Source: Streptomyces sp. CB00316
Lineage (GTDB): Bacteria; Actinomycetota; Actinomycetes; Streptomycetales; Streptomycetaceae
Direction: 5' to 3'
Length of the DNA stretch: 64,000 bases
NCBI RefSeq assembly: GCF_001905595.1
Contig: NZ_LIXI01000011.1
Location: forward strand, 66,497-130,496
The notes beneath the pieces are model-generated. The model had not been told where the DNA came from. It ran no database searches and saw nothing but the letters and a program-made list of their open reading frames with translations. Both the position numbers and the translations under genes were made by a program. This document shows, in pieces, positions 60,957 through 64,000 of this stretch (position 1 is its first letter; every line of letters starts with the position of its first letter).

Positions 60957-62122
60957 GCGGGCGGCTCCACAAGATCGGTTACGGTCCTGCGCAGCCCTCG
61001 CTCCACCCGGTCCGCGATGCCCTTCGCCTCGTGGCCGAGGCCGGCCTGGGCGACGTCCGAGGTGGCGGGCGTCCGGGTCGCCGCCTCGGCGGGCTGCGGC
61101 TCGGCGACGGTACGCGCGTCGGCGAAGCCGGACACGGCGAAGACGACGACCGGGATCTCGGTCAGCGGCCGGACGATCCAGCTGGCCCGCTGCCGGTCGC
61201 CGAAGCCGGCGGCGACGGTGCCCTCGGGGGCGTACGTACGCGGCATCAGGTCCTTGCGTGCGGCGAGCTTCTGCTCGGTGAACCGGGTGCTCAGGGACTG
61301 CATCCCGGCGGCGTCGGCCTCGGTGACGACCATGCCGACGGTGGTGACGGCGGAGCGGGTCGAGTCGGTGTAGGTGGCCCGCACCATCCGCTCGCAGCCG
61401 ACGGACCGGAGGGTGGTGCGCAGCAGCGGGTCGAGCCCCTTGGAGCAGTCGCTGTCGGCGGCGACGGCGAGCCGGGTCCAGGTGCGGTTCGTACCGCCGG
61501 GCCCGGCCCCGGTGCCCTTGAGGGTGCGCGGGAAGAGCGTGTCGACGGGGACGCTGTGCCAGACGGTACGGCCTTCGGTGTACGGGGTCCGGGTGGGTTC
61601 GGCGGAGGAGTCGCCGGTGAGCCAGGCCCCGGTGGCCGCGCCGCCGATCAGCCCGAGCCCGAGGACCACGCAGGCCGCGGCCACGGGGGCCCTCCACCGC
61701 TGCCGGGGCGGGACCGGGCGGAGCCGGGTGGTGGTCTCCACGGGCGTCTCGGGGTAGCCGTAGCGGGCCGGTACGCGGTACGCGCCCGGGGGCGGCGGGA
61801 CGGCTCCCGGTGCCGGGGTCATGTCGACGGCCCCCACGGGCCTGCGCTTCTGGATGGTGAAGGCGGGAGGCGGCCCGGCCCCGGGGTGCGTGGGGCACGG
61901 GGCGGGCGCGGGTGCCGACGAGGCGGTGGGGGGTGCTGTGTTCGGCGGTACGGGGGTGGTGGGCGGTGTCTGCGGGGGGCGCGGGGCCGGCGGGGTGGGT
62001 GAGGCGCCCGACGTCTGCGGGGCGCCCGCGCCGCGAGGGGCCTGCGCAGGTGGAGGGACCGCCGGGGCCGGTGGTGTCGTCGGGCGGGGCGGCACGGGAG
62101 CGCGCTGCGCTTCGGTACTCAT
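60953..62122 (-). CDS. Pro-rich single-pass membrane protein coupled to the mycosin-like protease
   Basis: A 389-residue protein. The first 130 residues are Pro/Ala/Thr-rich and cytoplasmic; a transmembrane helix (WRAPVAAACVVLGLGLIGGAATGAWL, about 143-168) leads to an external domain of about 220 residues containing two cysteines (DSDCSKGLD and SVGCERM) that may form a disulfide. No known family. It overlaps the protease start by 4 bp, so it may be a substrate, partner or regulator of that protease. Confidence 0.75.
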   Translation of the reverse strand: MSTEAQRAPVPPRPTTPPAPAVPPPAQAPRGAGAPQTSGASPTPPAPRPPQTPPTTPVPPNTAPPTASSAPAPAPCPTHPGAGPPPAFTIQKRRPVGAVDMTPAPGAVPPPPGAYRVPARYGYPETPVETTTRLRPVPPRQRWRAPVAAACVVLGLGLIGGAATGAWLTGDSSAEPTRTPYTEGRTVWHSVPVDTLFPRTLKGTGAGPGGTNRTWTRLAVAADSDCSKGLDPLLRTTLRSVGCERMVRATYTDSTRSAVTTVGMVVTEADAAGMQSLSTRFTEQKLAARKDLMPRTYAPEGTVAAGFGDRQRASWIVRPLTEIPVVVFAVSGFADARTVAEPQPAEAATRTPATSDVAQAGLGHEAKGIADRVERGLRRTVTDLVEPPA

Positions 62123-62306
62123 CCGGCCCCCTGGTTCACGTCCCCGTACCGACCACGGATCACCGCCACCGTCAGGCGCGTTGGTGCTCGCGTGCCCGTC
62201 ACTCTACGGGCTGCGGGCGCACGGCGGGGAACGGGACGCCCGGCCTCGGCGGATCTGCCCCGAACGTCCCCTACCCAGGGGTAGCGCTCTCTGGCAAGCT
62301 GCGGCC

Positions 62307-63509
62307 ATGACTGCCCGCGCCGCTGACCGGACCCGGTACAACCGGGCCACCGCCCATCTCGACGCCCCGATCGCGATCGTCGATCTGGACGCCTTCGACG
62401 ACAACGCCGACGATCTGGTGGCCCGGGCGGGCGGGAAGCCGGTCCGGGTCGCGAGCAAGTCCGTGCGGTGCCGGGCCCTGCTGGAGCGGGTGCTCGCGCG
62501 CCCCGGGTTCGCCGGGATCATGTCGTACACGCTGGCGGAGTCGTTGTGGCTGGCGCGCGCCGGGTTCGAGGACGTGCTGCTGGCCTATCCGTCGGCCGAC
62601 CGGAGCGCCTTCGCCGAGCTGGCCGCCGATCCCAAGCTGGCCGCCGCGGTGACGGTGATGGTGGACGACCACTCCCAGCTGGAGCTGATCGACGCCTCCC
62701 GGGCCGGCGGCCAGGAGGAGATCCGGGTCTGCCTGGAGCTCGACACCTCGCTCCAGCTGCTGGGCGGCCGGATCAGGATCGGGGCGCTCCGTTCGCCGCT
62801 GCGCTCCCCCGCGCAACTCGCCGAGCTGGCCCGCTCGGTGGCGCGCAGGCCGGGCTTCCGGCTGGCGGGGCTGATGGCGTACGAGGGTCATGTCGCCGGG
62901 GTCGGCGACTCGTTGGCGGGGCGGCCGCTGCGGTCCCGGGCGATCCGGCTGATGCAGGCGACCGCCCGTAGGGAGCTGGCGGCCCGCCGGGCCGAGGTGG
63001 TCCGGGCGGTCCGCGCGGTCGCCCCCGACCTGGAGTTCGTCAACGGCGGCGGCACCGGCAGCGTGCAGCACACGGCGGCCGAGGCCGCGGTGACGGAGAT
63101 CGCGGCGGGTTCGGGGCTGTACGTGCCGCGCCTCTTCGACAACTACACGTCGTTCACCGCCCGCCCGGCGGCCCTGTTCGCCCAGCCCGTGGTGCGCCGG
63201 CCGGGCGTGGGCGTGGTGACGGTCCTCGGCGGCGGCTACCCGGCCTCCGGCGCGGCCGGGGCGGACCGCTCCCCGGTTCCGTACCTCCCGGAAGGGCTGC
63301 GCTACGACCCGCAGGAAGGCGCGGGCGAGGTCCAGACGCCGCTGTTGGGCTCCCCCGCCGACGACCTGCTGATCGGTGACAAGGTCTGGTTCCGGCACGC
63401 CAAGGCCGGTGAGCTGTGCGAGCGCTTCGACGCGCTCCAGCTGATCGAGGGCGATCGGATCACGGCGACCGTTCCGACGTACCGGGGCGAGGGGAAGACC
63501 TTCCTCTGA
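62307..63509 (+). CDS. PLP-dependent amino acid deaminase/aldolase (DSD1/alanine-racemase-like fold)
   Basis: A 400-residue fold-type III PLP enzyme. AIVDLDAFDDNADDLV, VRVASKSVRC (PLP-binding Lys), RLAGLMAYEGHVAG, DLEFVNGGGTGSV and DDLLIGDKVWFRHAKAGELCERF match actinomycete proteins annotated as amino acid deaminase/aldolase. No Shine-Dalgarno precedes the ATG at 62307, so the mRNA may be leaderless. The natural substrate is unknown: a D-threonine or D-serine type reaction is plausible. Confidence 0.87.
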   Translation: MTARAADRTRYNRATAHLDAPIAIVDLDAFDDNADDLVARAGGKPVRVASKSVRCRALLERVLARPGFAGIMSYTLAESLWLARAGFEDVLLAYPSADRSAFAELAADPKLAAAVTVMVDDHSQLELIDASRAGGQEEIRVCLELDTSLQLLGGRIRIGALRSPLRSPAQLAELARSVARRPGFRLAGLMAYEGHVAGVGDSLAGRPLRSRAIRLMQATARRELAARRAEVVRAVRAVAPDLEFVNGGGTGSVQHTAAEAAVTEIAAGSGLYVPRLFDNYTSFTARPAALFAQPVVRRPGVGVVTVLGGGYPASGAAGADRSPVPYLPEGLRYDPQEGAGEVQTPLLGSPADDLLIGDKVWFRHAKAGELCERFDALQLIEGDRITATVPTYRGEGKTFL

Positions 63510-63526
63510 ACCTGGGCTGAGAGTGC

Positions 63527-64000
63527 TCAGGGGCCGATCGACGCTCCCACGCCACCGCTCGTCGCGCCGTCCCCGATCGGGCGGATCGACCTCGTGATCG
63601 TGTCCATCAGGGAGACCGGCAGCTCCGGCCGGTCCGCGTCGAAGGCGAGCCGGACGATCACCGGGGTCTCGCTGCCCACGGTCGACGGGAAGGCCACGGA
63701 CTGCACCACCCCGCCGGGGCCCTTCGCGGTGACGACCCGCCAGCGCACCAGGTACCCGGTGCGTCCGGCGACCGCCACCGGCTCCGCCTTGAGCACCTGG
63801 TGGGAAGTGATGCCGCCGTGGATGCGCCGGCCGAGGATGTCCTCCTCGTAGGCCCGGTCGGCGGCGGCGGTGATGTCGGCTGCGGCGATCGCCCTGGGGT
63901 CGGTCCGGCCGGCCCGGGCGGTGCGGGTGGAGACGGTGCCCCGGTAGCAGAAGGACGCGGAGGTGCCGGGGCAGTCGTAGGAGACGGCGGTACGGATGGT
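63527..64000 (-). CDS. Hypothetical protein, C-terminal part, runs off right edge
   Basis: The reading frame is open from the right edge of the window to the stop at 63527 (157 codons), with no start inside. The readable sequence includes TAVSYDCPGTSASFCYRGTV, YEEDILGRRIHGGITSHQVL, GRTGYLVRWRVVTAKGPGGVVQSV and the end SLMDTITRSIRPIGDG. It is similar in style to the extracellular part of Streptomyces lipoproteins or membrane proteins of unknown function. It converges with the deaminase/aldolase gene, 17 bp apart. Confidence 0.7.
   Translation of the reverse strand, partial: TIRTAVSYDCPGTSASFCYRGTVSTRTARAGRTDPRAIAAADITAAADRAYEEDILGRRIHGGITSHQVLKAEPVAVAGRTGYLVRWRVVTAKGPGGVVQSVAFPSTVGSETPVIVRLAFDADRPELPVSLMDTITRSIRPIGDGATSGGVGASIGP

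Overview
The window looks like an ordinary chromosomal segment of a Streptomyces (high-GC actinomycete). GC content is very high with G/C-biased third codon positions, GTG and TTG starts are common, and many neighbouring genes share 4-bp stop/start overlaps. The gene content is also typical: dispersed pheST, infC-rpmI-rplT, an arginine cluster ending in argR, a cobalamin cluster with a CobL-type bifunctional methyltransferase, and DUF5997, DUF1844 and DUF1918 proteins. Shadow ORFs opposite real genes are abundant, including one of 2100 codons antisense to the cobalamin genes.

Layout. 1-1725: pabB and a class IV aminotransferase cut by the left edge. 1812-2366: promoter, five tRNAs (Gly-GCC, Cys-GCA, three Val-GAC) and a strong terminator. 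2382-7061: a zinc-ribbon protein, an APH-fold kinase, a one-helix membrane protein, a Ser/Thr protein kinase and a SpoU/TrmH methyltransferase. 7145-13900: cobalamin genes cobA, a BluB-CobT fusion with a giant Pro/Glu/Ala/Val-rich N-terminus, and cobL. 14031-17917: a GNAT acetyltransferase and the methionine ABC importer metN-metI-metQ, preceded by a short Cys/Met-ended leader ORF and a palindrome. 18157-23926: small membrane proteins, a GNAT protein, a sigma-like protein, a secreted glycerophosphodiesterase, a PlsC-type acyltransferase and an MFS exporter with its TetR repressor and operator. 24653-25119: a rifamycin-associated-element-like inverted repeat followed by a badly deleted helR/helD-like pseudogene. 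25133-36572: an aldo/keto reductase, argH, argG, a hydrolase/TetR pair, an L,D-transpeptidase and the argC-argJ-argB-argD-argR operon, with promoter and ARG-box-like sites in front of argC and argG. 36694-37410: two truncated remnants (SMI1-like and AraC/GlxA-like) meeting head to head.

37530-46587: LysR-type effector domain, DUF5997, cyclophilin, beta-lactamase-fold esterase, degenerate histidine phosphatase, a divergent MocR/EamA pair, DUF1918, a Tat-exported glycoside-hydrolase-like protein and a 3-hydroxybutyryl-CoA dehydrogenase. 46588-47940: an accessory patch with a peptidase-S74-like domain split over two overlapping ORFs, an 8-bp tandem repeat and a second copy of the 3' end of the dehydrogenase gene. 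47996-64000: NUDIX hydrolase, TPR regulator, pheT/pheS, sensor kinase, SpoU methyltransferase, rplT/rpmI/infC (infC apparently starting at ATC behind a structured leader), DUF1844, SseB, a mycosin-like protease operon, a PLP amino acid deaminase/aldolase and a partial gene at the right edge.

The strongest candidates for something unusual are the RAE-like element plus decayed helR, the metNIQ Cys/Met leader ORF, the 31-codon ORF bridging argC and argJ, the split S74 cassette between 48/50 direct repeats, and the MocR/EamA start codons that share one CATG next to a 25-bp palindrome. Coordinates and family calls come from reading the sequence; no database search was run.
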